Shown here: positions 35,341-47,805 of the stretch, piece after piece
Layout: each line of letters starts with the position of its first letter
Numbering within the stretch: position 1 is the first letter of the stretch
Source of the DNA: Oreohelix idahoensis
Lineage: Eukaryota; Mollusca; Gastropoda; Stylommatophora; Oreohelicidae
DNA: 64,000 nt
NCBI GenBank assembly: GCA_024509875.1
Contig: JAMPIV010006387.1
Span: forward strand, 229,501-293,500
Reading direction: 5' to 3'
Made by a program: the position numbers and the translations under genes
Notes under the pieces: generated by a model
The model's input: only the letters and a program-made list of their open reading frames with translations
The model's database searches: none
Told to the model about the DNA's origin: nothing

Positions 35341-36732
35341 CTGTTTGAACAAAGAAAATAAATGCAGTTTTTGTGATACCTAATCCAATCAATCATCCAT
35401 CAATTGTTGCTTCACTTTAATACCTAAACCTTACCGTCATGATTTCCCATAAACTTGGACTATCTCAGTATCAATCATGATTTATGGAGATTCATAAGCA
35501 CAATTCAAATCCATTTTATGATCTTCCCATTATTTTGTTTCTCCTTCTACTTAGATCCTAACAATGTGATCAGTGACCATCATGCCTAATGGCGTCTGGT
35601 AGGCAGCAACAAACTGTCTACCATTTGTTCAATTATATTGTTTAAAAAAGGAAGAGAAAAAATTCTTTAAAAATGCAATTGTGGTGAACAACTATACATG
35701 TCTGAAATGTTGATTTTTCTGGGGAAAATGTTTTAAGTTTGTATTTGATTTAATAAACAAGTACGAATGTTTACTGTACACATCAGAAAGAGGCACTCTA
35801 CTTTTACTGACTATGTTCTGTGAAAAGTAACGATAGAACATAGTTGTGACATGAGATAAAAGTAACAATAGAACATAGTTGTGACATGAGATAAAAGTGA
35901 TGGGAAAAAGAGACAGGGAGCAACAAAGACAGGAGATGCAGGTCAGGCTAACAATATGCATATGGGGGTGTTTGGGTTTTAGATTTCTGAACCTATCAAA
36001 AATACTGTTCTGGAAACCAAAAAAGGGTTTAGTAATACCAAACTCAGGAGTTATACTTTAACGTACTTTTATTCACTGGTAAAGGACAAATAGAACTTTC
36101 AACAGCATCATTTTTTTTAACTTCATTTCTTTGTTGCCAGGTCTCTCACTTTTTGGCAGCAAGTGTAGTTGATTCTGACAGCGTTCAATCTGTTGCTTGT
36201 ATAAAGCAATCGTAGTCTCTGTCACTATGAATACTTCTGCATATGCAGACCTATCATCTGAATTAAGTTCTGATGAAAATTAACATTTTTTAAATTGTTT
36301 TTATTATCTGTTATGGCTGACTTGCCAATGCTGTACAATGTGGCTAATGAAGACCCGCATTCACCTTTTAAAAGTTTCTTTAAAATCTCAAATCTTTAAT
36401 TTAATTGTTCATATTTTCTGTTTACTTTCAGAAGAAGCCACAGCTACGGTACAGCAAAAGTAAAACTATGTGAAACCAAGACAAAGGGTACAGAAAAAGT
36501 AAAACTATTTGAAATTAAGACAATCATACTCTCACTAAGCAAACTGATGAGCTACCTGGATGAATGTAACAGTTAAAAATAGACATTCTTGCCCACCTTC
36601 AAGTCTCACTGTCAAGAACACATTTTGGTTTAGCTCAGACACACTCCTCACTTTCTGGCACCAGCACTGAAACTCAATGCTGGCTCATTCTGATTACAGA
36701 CATTTGGATTATTGAGGTTCTATTCTACTCAT
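35341..36732. other. Intronic sequence 5' of exon 3
   Basis: No gene is visible. 35833-35900 is a ~40-bp direct duplication (gaacatagttgtgacatgag). 36440-36520 holds a second short duplication (gtacag(c/a)aaaagtaaaac). 36722-36732 is the left target duplication of LINE B. Confidence 0.5.
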
Positions 36733-39700
36733 CTGCCATCAATGGTACCTATACCTTGTAGCGGTATGGCAGCTTGTGTACCCTGACAATCCCCAGAGCT
36801 ATGCCAGTGGGAGTTTTACTCCTGGTAGGTTCAACCATGCTGGACTGGTCTGCGTGGGTAGGGGTCAGACAAAAGCTGGTACCCTGGTCCTCCAGGTTGG
36901 GGGTTTTAGCACAGGGCCGACACCCCTGTCTGTGTAAAAAATCACACACGTTACGGAAACAGCAATAAATGGAAATACTTTGATGCGGGACGGACATCCG
37001 GAGTCTCAGGCTCGTATGACTGACAGTGGTGAAAGCCGAAAGGAAGCCACTGGCATGAAAACGGATGCCCAGACCGCAAAACACGAAACCAGAATTGGTT
37101 GTTGGAATGTCAGAACTATGAACGAGGCAGGAAAGCTGAGACAGATTACAGCAGAGATGAGGAACTACAAACTACATATCCTGGGAATAAGCGAGAGCAG
37201 ATGGACAGGGATGGGGAGAATAAAAACAGCTACAGGGGAAACAGTACTTTATTCTGGTAGAGAGGACGGTCAGCACAACGAAGGTGTAGCCATTATCCTT
37301 AAGAAAGGAATGGAAAGATCTCTACTGGAATGGAAACCCATTAACAACAGACTAATAAGAGCAAGACTGAGAGGGAGATTCACCAACACCACAATTATAC
37401 AATGTTATGCACCAACAAATGACAGCGACGAAGAGATTAAGGACGAGTTCTATCAACAGGTACAAAAGGAAATGGAAACTGTAACCAGGTACGATCTTAT
37501 TATAGTAATGGGAGACCTAAATGCGAAAGTTGGAACACACAATAATTATAACGAAAGAGTAATGGGGAAATGCGGCAGTGGAACAGTAAATGAGAATGGG
37601 GACAAATTAATAAGCTTCTGCAGTATTAACAACCTGGTCATCGGAGGAACACTTTTTCAACACAAAGAAGTGCACAAGTTAACATGGGAATCACCAAACG
37701 GACGAGACAAAAACCAGATAGATCACATAATGATCAATGGCAGATGGAGACATGCACTACAAGACGTGAAAGTAAGAAGAGGCGCAGATGTGGGAAGTGA
37801 TCATCACCTAGTAGTAGCAAGACTGAAGGTGAAACTCAGAGCTGCTGGACCAGTTGCAGTCAAACAGAAAAGATACAACATCACGAAACTTAAAGACCCC
37901 CTCACCAGAAAAGCGTTTGTGGTCGACGTAAAGAGACGATATCTGATTACCAAAAGCCAGGAAAGAACAGAGACCGACGATGTGGACCAGAAATTCAACA
38001 CCATCTCAACAATATATAAAGAAAGCAGCAAGTCATGCTTGGGATTCCAGGAAAGAAAGAGCCAAGACTGGATAACACCAGAAACGCTAAACACCATAGC
38101 GAAGAGAAAGGAAATGAAAAGGAAGAAAACAGAAGCTAAGTCTCCCAGGTTAAAGGCAATATATAGTGAACAGTACAGTCAGCTGGACAAGGAAGTAAAA
38201 CGTCAAACCCGTGCTAACAAAAGGACATTTCTGGATGACCTTGCAAGACAGGCAGAAGAGGCAGCACTGAGAAATGAACAAAGCACAGTTTATAAAATAA
38301 CTAAAGCTATCAGTGGAAAACGGGGTGCAAACAACATAACGTTAGTAAGAGACAAGCAAGGAAATCTCATCACCACAGCACAGGGGCAGGAAACAAGGTG
38401 GGCAAAGCACTTCAGAGAAACACTGAATAAGGAACCACCAGAGACTCAGCTGAATGTTCCTGAGGCTGAAAGTGACTTAGACGTAAATACAGACATTCCA
38501 CGAAAAGAAGAAATTATCACAGCTATCAAAGGGCTAAAAAATGGAAAAGCGCCTGGTCACGACAATCTGAATGCTGAGCTATTCAAGACAGACCCTGAAC
38601 TAGCAGCAGAACTATTAGAACCACTATTTGCACAAGTCTGGGAAACTGAGACAACACCAACAGAGTGAAGGAACAATTGTCAAATTGCCCAAGAAGGGCG
38701 ACCTTGCAGACTGCAACAACTGGAGAGGAATTACCCTCCTCTCAGTTCCCAGCAAAATACTAGGCAGGATAATCATCCAGAGAATTTCAAAAGCAGTTGA
38801 CCATAAACTGAGGAAAGAACAAGCGGGCTTCAGAAAGAACAGAAGATGTGCAGATCATATATTTGCCCTCAGGAACATTATAGAGCAGTGCTCAGAATGG
38901 CAGAGACAGCTGTACATTAACTTTGTTGATTTTGAAAAGGCTTTCGACAGCATACACAGGGACAGCCTATGGAAAATTCTGAGGGCTTATGGAATTCCCA
39001 GCCGCATTGTTTCCATTATAAAAAGCCTCTATTCTAACTTTACGTGCAGTGTTGGATCGAGTAATGTAACTTTCGAAGTGAAAACAGGAGTACGACAGGG
39101 ATGCCCCTTATCAACAACATTATTTTTGACAGTCATAGATTGGGTGATGCGCCAGACAACAGAGGGCAGTCCAAGGGGAATTAGATGGACAACGTTTTCT
39201 ACACTGGAAGATTTGGAATATGCAGATGACATTGCACTGCTCGCGCATTCACACCAACACATTCAAGACAAAACTGATAGACTGAATAAGTATGGCCAGC
39301 AGGTTGGCCTGAACATCAATCTGAAGAAGACAGAGGTCATGACACTAAATGTGGGCAATCCTGAGCCAATAACAGTAAGGAACCAGAAGTTAGAACAGAC
39401 AGACACATTTACTTACCTAGGAAGCATAGTAACACCTGACGGCGGAACAAGCAAGGACATTAACAACAGAATGAATAAAGCGAGAACAGCCTTTGCTATT
39501 CTCAACAACATTTGGAAGTCTTCCCAGTACAGCACAAACACCAAATTAAGACTGTATGAGAGCTGCGTACTTTCTGTGCTTCTCTATGGTGCGGAATGTT
39601 GGAGAGTAACAGAGAAGGAAATGTCGAAACTGTCCTCCTTCCACACAATCTGCCTAAGGAAAATTCTCCGAATCTTTTGGCCAAACACCATCAGCAACCA

Positions 39701-40045
39701 AGAACTACTTATTCGGAGTAACCAGGAGGACATGCACACCATCATAGCTGGCAGACACTGGAGTTGGGTTGGCCATGTCCTCAGAAGGGACCCTGATACC
39801 ATCGCAAGAACAGCTATGCTATGGACCCCCGAGGGAAAGCGAAAGAGAGGCCGACCAAAAACAACTTGGCGGAGAACTGTGGAAGCTGAGATGCAAAGAA
39901 TGAACCACAGTTGGGGCACTGTACGAAGGATGGCCGCCGACCGAGCAAAGTGGAATCAATTTGTTGCTGCCCTACAAGACGCCACCAGGCGTGATGGCCG
40001 CTGACTGCTTTGACGGTTGGCGGTTATGGATCAAAGAAGAAGAAG
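36733..40045 (+). mobile_element. LINE B: near full-length APE-type non-LTR retrotransposon
   Basis: A 3.3-kb element with 5' UTR (36733-36979), an endonuclease-RT frame and a short 3' UTR ending gatcaaagaagaagaag. A perfect 11-bp target duplication, attctactcat, is at 36722-36732 and 40046-40056. It lies antisense to the host gene in the intron between exons 2 and 3. Other copies: 57658-58863 (minus) and a 45-bp 3' tip at 60222-60266. Confidence 0.93.
36980..40004 (+). pseudogene. LINE B endonuclease/reverse transcriptase, one frameshift
   Basis: The first frame (36980-38668) has the endonuclease start RIGCWNVRTMNEAGKLRQI, GISESRWTG, IQCYAPTND, MGDLNAKVG and the catalytic SDHHLV, then a charged linker and the RT start GKAPGHDNLNAELF. 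At about 38668 some five bases are missing relative to the expected WKEG-IVKLPKKG codons. The second frame continues with IVKLPKKGDL, FRKNRRCADHIFALR, FVDFEKAFDSIHR, GVRQGCPLSTTLF, the catalytic LEYADDIALLA, YGAECWRVTEKEM and the C-terminus TTWRRTVEAEMQRMN. No RNase H is present. All catalytic residues are intact. The clade is not resolved. Confidence 0.9.
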
Positions 40046-40172
40046 ATTCTACTCATATCTCACAATTGATACCACTGTAATTTAAACCCATAATAATGCA
40101 CTCCCAACCCCTGATTTTTTTTTTTTTTTTTTTAAAGCAAACATCTTTATATAAGCCTGGTTTTGTGATGAA

Positions 40173-41132
40173 GTGTCACATAGCTGCCTCTACCTAACAG
40201 ACAGTAAAACTAGTTACTGATAGCTGCCTCTACCTAACAGACAGTAAAACTAGTTACTGATAGCTGCCTCTACCTAACAGACAGTCAAACTAGTTACTGA
40301 TAGCTGCCTCTACCTAACAGACAGTCAAACTAGTTACTGATAGCTGCCTCTACTTAACAGTCAAACTAGTTACTGATAGCTGCCTCTACCTAACAGACAG
40401 TCAAACTAGTTACTGATAGCTGCCTCTACCTAACAGACAGTCAAACTAGTTACTGATAGCTGCCTCTACCTAACAAACAGTCAAACTAGTTACTGATAGA
40501 TGCCTCTACCTAACAGACAGTCAAACTAGTTACTGATAGCTGCCTCTACCTAACAGACAGTCAAACTAGTTACTGATAGCTGCCTCTACCTAACAGACAG
40601 TCAAACTAGTTACTGATAGCTGCCTCTACCTAACAAACAGTCAAACTAGTTACTGATAGCTGCCTCTACCTAACAGACAATCAAACTAGTTACTGATAGC
40701 TGCCTCTACCTAACAGACAGTCAAACTAGTTACTGATAGCTGCCTCTACCTAACAAAGTCAAACTAGTTACTGATAGCTGCCTCTACCTAACAGACAGTC
40801 AAACTAGTTACTGATAGCTGCCTCTACCTAACAGACAGTCAAACTAGTTACTGATAGCTGCCTCTACCTAACAAACAGTCAAACTAGTTACTGATAGCTG
40901 CCTCTACCTAACAGACAGTCAAACTAGTTACTGATAGCTGCCTCTACCTAACAGACAGTCAAACTAGTTACTGATAGCTGCCTCTACCTAATAAACAGTC
41001 AAACTAGTTACTGATAGCTGCCTCTACCTAACAGACAGTCAAACTAGTTACTGATAGCTGCCTCTACCTAACAGACAGTCAAACTAGTTACTGATAGCTG
41101 CCTCTACCTAACAGACAGTCAAACTAGTTATT
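40173..41132. repeat. 40-bp minisatellite, about 24 copies
   Basis: The unit starts tagctgcctctacctaacag and continues with an aaactagttactga segment. The period is exactly 40 over most of the array (40181, 40221, 40261 and so on), with a few short units. It starts ~130 bp after the LINE B 3' end. Confidence 0.95.
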
Positions 41133-41499
41133 GTTGATTATTACTCTTCCTTTCCCTTTTTTTACAATCTTATTAGCTAATTATTTAAAATTGTACGTTA
41201 TACATTCTAATTATAACCTATCAGGGGTTAAACGCGATAACTCTTGCCATTAATTAAAAAAAAATCTCCCTCCTGTTCCTCATGGAGCATGGGGCCAGCA
41301 CACCCAAATGTGGGAAGTCTGTGCCATGCAGATCTGATTATTCTAAAAATTATGCTTTTAGGGTTTCTCTTCTGCTAAAGTAGATTTTTGCCTAACACAA
41401 TATAAACGAAAGTAACTCAAACTTTTTTTCTCTGTAGCCTAAATATATCTGGTTCATCCTGCAGGCAAATTTACATTTAATAAACACAAAGGTGAAGTC
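41133..41499. other. Intronic sequence
   Basis: AT-rich; nothing recognised. Confidence 0.4.
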
Positions 41500-41707
41500 C
41501 TATGGTCATAACATGGGCACATGCCTTAGGAGGTCTTGAAACTATTTTGTTGTTATATTTAACCAACATCATATCACAAAGACACTACATGAAGAAGAGA
41601 AGTGGAGGCAGAAACAAAAAAGATGAGAAAGACCTTGAGCTGAATGCATGGGACAAGAGGAATTGGCATACATTTGTTGAAAGCCTAAGGCACTAAGATG
41701 ATGAAGG
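41500..41707 (+). mobile_element. LINE A-family 3' remnant
   Basis: Reads KDLELNAWDKRNWHTFVESL, matching the C-terminus of LINE A (LEMMARDRRTWHVFVEGL). It ends with cactaagatgatgaagg, directly at the next element. Confidence 0.6.
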
Positions 41708-41711
41708 TTAA

Positions 41712-42394
41712 CTGATTCCGTACGCAAGATCTTTTAAAAGACGCAATGGCCGACCGCTGTGACCGCAAGATCTTTTAAAAGACGCTGATTTATTTCGTCG
41801 TTTCTTTCTATTCTGATATTTTATACTGCCCAGAATTTATCTCGAACGGAAGTAAACACAAAACTGGGCAAATTTCAACAAGCTTCAACGTCTTTTATTT
41901 GCGTTTGAAGGGATTTTTTTCACATTTATCTTCATCTTTAATTGTGTTTTGTCGTATCGCCATAATGGCCGAAAACACACAGGATATGTTACTAATATGT
42001 GAACAGTAAACAAACTGTGTGATCAACCATAACTTTCTTACTTTTTCTGTGTTTCTAAATGGATTACCTGCACAAAGAGAGCAGTGAAACTGTATTGTGA
42101 TAACAATTTATGTTACAAGCCTTACGTAAGTCAAAAATGTTTGTTCAAAATTTCAAGTTATCTTTTTTTCCGTGTACATGTTATCTGTTATAACATAAAC
42201 ATAACATAAAATTAGCTAGAAAGGCATATGGATTTATATTGTTCATCTAATGTACTTTAATTTGATATATAATATGTTATACTTAACTCATGATTAGACA
42301 CACATTGTCAGTAAACGTAAATTATGTATGTGTAAATTTTTGGGGCTTAAAAATAATTCCGTCCAGAGCTGAAAATAATTACGTACGGAAAGAG
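41712..42394. mobile_element. piggyBac-type MITE flanked by TTAA
   Basis: TTAA at 41708-41711 and 42395-42398 bounds a 683-bp AT-rich segment. Its ends are imperfect inverted repeats (ctgattccgtacgcaa against ctctttccgtacgtaa, 13 of 16 matching). A 22-bp direct repeat built on gcaagatcttttaaaagacg lies near the left end. No coding capacity. Confidence 0.7.
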
Positions 42395-42398
42395 TTAA

Positions 42399-44095
42399 TA
42401 ATGATTATGATGATGATGAAGGTTAATAATATGATGATGATGATGAAGGTTAATAATGATTATGATGATGATGAAGGTTAATAATGATTATGATGATGAT
42501 GAAGGTTAATAATGATTATGATGCTGATGAAGGTTAATAATGATTATGATGATGATGAAGGTTAATAATGATTATGATGATGATGAAGGTTAATAATGAT
42601 TATGATGCTGATGAAGGTTAATAATGATTATGATGATGATGAAGGTTAATAATGATTATGATGATGATGAAGGTTAATAATGATTATGATGATGATGAAG
42701 GTTAATAATGATTATGATGATGATGAAGGTTAATAATGATTATGATGCTGATGAAGGTTAATAATGATTATGATGATGATGATGAAGGTTAATAATGATT
42801 ATGATGATGATGAAGGTTAATAATGATTATGATGATGATGAAGGTTAATAATGATTATGATGATGGTGAAGGTTAATAATGATGATGATGAAGGTTAATA
42901 ATGATGATGATGAAGGTTAATAATGATTATGATGATGGTTAATAATGATTATGATGATGATGAAGGTTAATAATGATTATGATGCTGATGAAGGTTAATA
43001 ATGATTATGATGAAGGTTAATGATGATGATTAATAATGATTATGATGATGATGAAGGTTAATAATGATTATGATGATGATGAAGGTTAATAATGATTATG
43101 ATGAAGGTTAATAATGATTATGATGATGATGAAGGTTAATAATGATTATGATGAAGGTTAATAATGATTATGATGATGGTTAATAATGATTATGATGATG
43201 ATGAAGGTTAATAATGATTATGATGATGATGAAGGTTAATAATGATTATGATGATGATGAAGGTTAATAATGATGATGATGAAGGTTAATAATGATTATG
43301 ATGATGATGAAGGTTAATAATGATTATGATGAAGGTTAATAATGATTATGATGATGATGAAGGTTAATAATGATTATGATGATGATGAAGGTTAATGATG
43401 ATTATGATGAAGGTTAATAATGATTATGATGATGATGCAGGTTAATAATGATTATGATGATGATTAATAATGATTATGATGATGATGAAGGTTAATAATG
43501 ATGATGATGAAGGTTAATAATGATTATGATGATGATGAAGGTTAATAATGATGATGATGATGATGGTTAATAATGATTATGATGATGATGAAGGTTAATA
43601 ATGATTATGATGATGATGAAGGTTAATAATGATTATGATGAAGGTTAATAATGATTATGATGATGATGAAGGTTAATAATGATTATGATGAAGGTTAATA
43701 ATGATTATGATGAAGGTTAAGAAGGTTAATAATGATTATGATGATGATGAAGGTTAATAATGATTATGATGATGATGAAGGTTAATAATGATTATGATGA
43801 AGGTTAATAATGATTATGATGAAGGTTAATAATGATTATGATGAAGGTTAATAATGATGATGATGAAGGTTAATAATGATGATGATGAAGGTTAATAATG
43901 ATTATGATGAAGGTTAATAATGATTATGATGAAGATTAATAATGATTATGATGAATGATTATGATGATGATGAAGGTTAATAATGATTATGATGATGATG
44001 AAGGTTAATAATGATTATGATGCAGGTTAATAATGATTATGATGATGATGAAGGTTAATAATGATTATGATGATGAAGGTTAATAATGATTATGA
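42399..44095. repeat. 28-bp AT-rich minisatellite with nested GAT triplets
   Basis: The basic unit is gaaggttaataatgattatg plus (atg)n. The 28-bp form dominates; shorter and longer forms differ by GAT triplets. About 1.7 kb long. The unit also spans the MITE insertion point on the left (gatgatgaaggttaa). Confidence 0.95.
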
Positions 44096-44238
44096 TATTA
44101 CACAGCTTTAGCACTTTAGTGGATAATTACACAATGTTTTTCCTAATTCAAACCAAATGTGATAGCAGAGAGAATTTATATATTTAATTCACTGGTGATA
44201 ATTCTGCCAAAATTTTCCAAAGTTTTAATTTCACTTAC

Positions 44239-44514
44239 CACTGTCACAGTTAGGAATACTGGGGGCTTCCATGACAGTTCCTGGAATTTCTCCACCCTCT
44301 ATGTCACTGCACCAACAGTCACCTATCCCAGGAGCTCCACGGCACTGTAAGGAGTCAAACTCGCCATTTGGCAGACATCTTGGGACAAACTTGCCAGAGA
44401 ACTGTCGACTTGCCTGTCTCAATGTCTCACAGGGTGTGAAAGGTCGGGCTGTAGTTGTGGTGATAGTTGTTGTAGTAGTTGTTGTGGTTGTAACAGTGGT
44501 CTTCTCCAAAGGTG
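44239..44514 (-). CDS. SDC-like: Syndecan-like proteoglycan, exon 2: Thr-rich linker and first thyroglobulin type-1 domain
   Basis: A 276-base minus-strand exon between a catttag acceptor and a gtaagt donor, phase 1 on both sides. It begins PLEKTTV, then runs of threonine (a likely O-glycosylated, mucin-like linker of about 15 residues). The thyroglobulin type-1 domain follows: PCETLRQASRQF, VPRCLPNGEF, the QC motif (SLQCRG), the hallmark CWCSD and the closing PNC, giving six cysteines. The Thr run is encoded by a CAA/ACA-type microsatellite, so its length may vary. The TTG near 44509 is not a start; the frame simply continues from exon 1. Confidence 0.93.
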
Positions 44515-44654
44515 CTAAATGAAGGACAGAAAGATTTAAACAGATTCATTGTTGAAGGAAAGAAACTGAACACCATAGAAATGTCAACATCAGAAGTAGA
44601 TCAAAGCAGTTATCGTAAAAGTCTTATCTAGTTTCTGAGGTTCTCTGATGAAAG

Positions 44655-44850
44655 AATGGGACTCAGCTACCTCAGGAATGCCGTAGAATGTAACAAATGA
44701 GGTTGTGTATGAGGCTGGCAACCTCATCACGTCAAACAAATTGCTACAGAAGAGAATGTGGATGTTTAGTGTAGGCTTTCTGTAGCAGGGTCAACTACAG
44801 TGGTGGCTCTGCGCTCCATAATGAGCAAAAAGGAAAATCATGATGATGAT
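44655..44850 (+). repeat. Copy of the dispersed repeat family with (tga)n tail
   Basis: It contains gaggttgtgtatgaggctgg, caacctcatcacgtcaaaca and a terminal catgatgatgatgaa. Confidence 0.65.
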
Positions 44851-44869
44851 GAATAATGAGAAAACAGCT

Positions 44870-45950
44870 TCAAACAGCAGATGGAAAAGATAACATCCAC
44901 AGTCCAGTCAAAGAGCAGATGGAAAAGATAACATCTCATCCACAGTCCAGTCAAACAGCAGATGGAAAAGATAACATCCACAGTCCAGTCAAACAGCAGA
45001 TGGAAAAGATAACATCCACAGTCCAGTCAAACAGCAGATGGAAAAGATAACATCCACAGTCCAGTCAAACAGCCGATGGAAAAGATAACATCCACAGTCC
45101 AGTCAAACAGCAGATGGAAAAGATAACATCCACAGTCCAGTCAAACAGCAGATGGAAAAGATAACATCCACAGTCCAGTCAAACAGCAGATGGAAAAGAT
45201 AACATCCACATTCCAGTCAAACAGCAGATGGAAAAGATAACATCCACAGTCCAGTCAAACAGCAGATGGAAAAGATAACATCCACATTCCAGTCAAACAG
45301 CAGATGGAAAAGATAACATCCACATTCCAGTCAAACAGCAGATGGAAAAGATAACATCCACAGTCCAGTCAAACAGCAGATCGAAAAGATAATATCCACA
45401 GTCCAGTCAAACAGCAGATGGAAAAGATAACATCCACAGTCCAGTCAAACAGCAGATGGAAAAGATAACATCCACAGTCCAGTCAAACAGCAGATGGAAA
45501 AGATAACATCCACAGTCCAGTCAAACAGCAGATGGAAAAGATAATATCCACATTCCAGTCAAACAGCAGATGGAAAAGATAATATCCACATTCCAGTCAA
45601 ACAGCAGATGGAAAAGATAATATCCACATTCCAGTCAAACAGCAGATGGAAAAGATAACATCCACAGTCCAGTCAAACAGCAGATGGAAAAGATAACATC
45701 CACAGTCCAGTCAAACAGCAGATGGAAAAGATAACATCCACAGTCCAGTCAAACAGCAGATGGAAAAGATAACATCCACAGTCCAGTCAAACAGCAGATG
45801 GAAAAGATAACATCCACAGTCCAGTCAAACAGCAGATGGAAAAGATAACATCCACAGTCCAGTCAAACAGCAGATGGAAAAGATAATATCCACATTCCAG
45901 TCAAACAGCAAATGGAAAAGATAACATCCACAGTCCAGTCAAACAAAAGT
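44870..45950. repeat. 38-bp minisatellite, about 28 copies
   Basis: The unit begins cagatggaaaagataacatc and contains cacagtccagtcaaa. The exact 38-bp period is seen, for example, at 44961 and 44999. Variants differ at acagtcc/acattcc and aacatc/aatatc. Confidence 0.95.
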
Positions 45951-46254
45951 ACACTACTGTTTACCAATAAGAGATCAAGCAATAATTACACACTGAAAAC
46001 TGGCCACTTTTGACTTTAATATCATTTGTTCAACAAATTAAACACAGGAGAAATTGACAAGAAGTTCAAGTAGAGAACAAACCCAAACAAGAGAATGTCT
46101 AACATGAGGGTGGGTCTTTAATTGCCACATGTGACAAAGTGGTACTGCACATAAAGTGTGGCTAATCTGGTTTTCCACAATTCTGTTTAAAACACAAAAA
46201 TACAATGGAAATTTTCCTTCCTACATTTTTAGCTTTTGTAACTCAGGTGGCAGT
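45951..46254. other. Intronic sequence
   Basis: No feature recognised. Confidence 0.4.
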
Positions 46255-46535
46255 TAAATATATTGTAGCATCTCACAGGGGTCTCTTATGGCACAAAGAA
46301 CGATTAGGATAATTGCTCCCTCAGTCATGTCGTACAAGGAGGCTAATATAAAGTTGTACAAGGAGGCTAATATAAAGTTGTACAAGGAGGCTAATATAAA
46401 GTTGTACAAGAGGCTGGTAACATCACAAACAATAAACTGGTACTGAAACCACCACTGTAAGAACATGTAAATACTTGTTGCCTAGCACCAGCTACAGTTA
46501 GCTCTATAGGGAGCCAACACCAAAATATTGATACA
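46255..46535 (+). repeat. Dispersed repeat copy with internal 24-bp triplication
   Basis: It shows the family blocks (gggtctcttatggcacaaag, tgaaaccaccactgtaagaa). Inside it a 24-bp piece, gtacaaggaggctaatataa plus agtt, is tandemly repeated (46336-46408). Confidence 0.6.
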
Positions 46536-47070
46536 GCAATCAATCAATCAATCAATCAATCCCTCTATCTCTCCAAGTAGCACAGACCTTCAACAAACAC
46601 ATGCCAACTTCTACTGTCATGTGACATCAGCTCAAGTTCTCATGTCATGTGACATCAGCTCAAGTCCTCATGTCATGTGACATCAGCTCAAGTTCTTTCC
46701 ATGTCTTCCACATCATTTTCCCTTCTGACTCCAGTTCTCTTCTCCATGTCTTTTTGGTCTACCTCTGACTTTCTTACTCTGGAGATTCCAGAACAAGGAC
46801 TGCCTTCTAATGCTATCAACAGGTTTCCACAATGTGTGTCCCATCCATTGCCAGCATTTTCTTCTCATCTCTTGTTCCACTGTCACTTGTCAGCTTTTTA
46901 ACACCAGTTCCACATTGGTGACCGAGTCACACCATGTCAATCCTTCTATTCTATGCAAGAACCCAGTTATGAATATCTGTAGCTTTTTAGTTGTTGTTTT
47001 TGTTGTTGTCCATGTTTCACAGCCATACCATACATTAGGACCGACTTGATATTTGAGTTGAAGATTGATA
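46536..47070 (-). mobile_element. LINE A-family 3' fragment
   Basis: It starts with (aatc)n, the complement of the LINE tail. The minus strand then encodes decayed C-terminal RT sequence (CETWTTTKTTTKKLQIFITG, LHRIEGLTWCDSVTNVELV). A 30-bp block (catgtcatgtgacatcagct) is locally triplicated. Confidence 0.75.
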
Positions 47071-47194
47071 CAGCAGATACAATTTAAAACCACAAGATAG
47101 AGGTAGGGAGGAATAAGTGTTTGACAACTACTGTCTGTAAGAACCGATGACTCATTTGTTATGTATTCATTACCCATACACTTCCTAAGAAGCA

Positions 47195-47420
47195 AAGGGA
47201 CTTCCACAAAATCCCACCAATCCTTCTTGTCCTGTGTCACCATTCAAAATATTTCCACACCTTCTCTATCCCTTTCATTCTTGTTTCGTTCCTTTCTTCA
47301 TGTATTTTTCTGACTCCTCTTATCCTGGGAATTTCAAAACAAGAACTGTCTTGTAATGCAGTCAACAGGTTTCCTCAATGTGTGTCCTATCCAATGCTAG
47401 AGATTACTGAACTTTTTCTG
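47195..47420 (-). mobile_element. Second decayed LINE A-family 3' fragment
   Basis: The minus strand matches the same C-terminal region (caacaggtttcctcaatgtg on the plus strand), with many changes. Confidence 0.55.
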
Positions 47421-47805
47421 GCTTAATGTTTCTAAAGGATGGGGTAGCTCTTACCATGCCCAGGCTTCCTTAGTCGCCTCCTATGACATACCTGATAGGA
47501 TACAGTAATACTATTCTTTACTTGTCTTTCAGACCTGGATAGCACACCTGGGTTAAATCAGGGGTTTCTTACTCTGATAAAGCAGCATCTGACAGAAAAC
47601 TGTACTGATATCATGTTGCCTTCCCTCCATTGTATCCTGCACCATGAAACTATCTACTCATGCAGTGGTGTTTTCTGCAGCAATTTCTTTTCAAAGATGA
47701 GGCTGCAAGTCAGATGCACAAGCTCACTTCAGTTATTTATTGTCAGCAGCCTAAAGGAGCAGTGGTACTATTCTTTCATCATCTCCTCAGAAGTCCCCAG
47801 ATGTC
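47421..47805. other. Intronic sequence
   Basis: No gene recognised. It leads directly into the 80-bp repeat array. Confidence 0.4.

Noticed and set aside
44271..44522. Plus-strand frame with a valine run opposite exon 2
   Set aside because: Antisense reading of the Thr tract; the minus strand carries the thyroglobulin domain with six cysteines.
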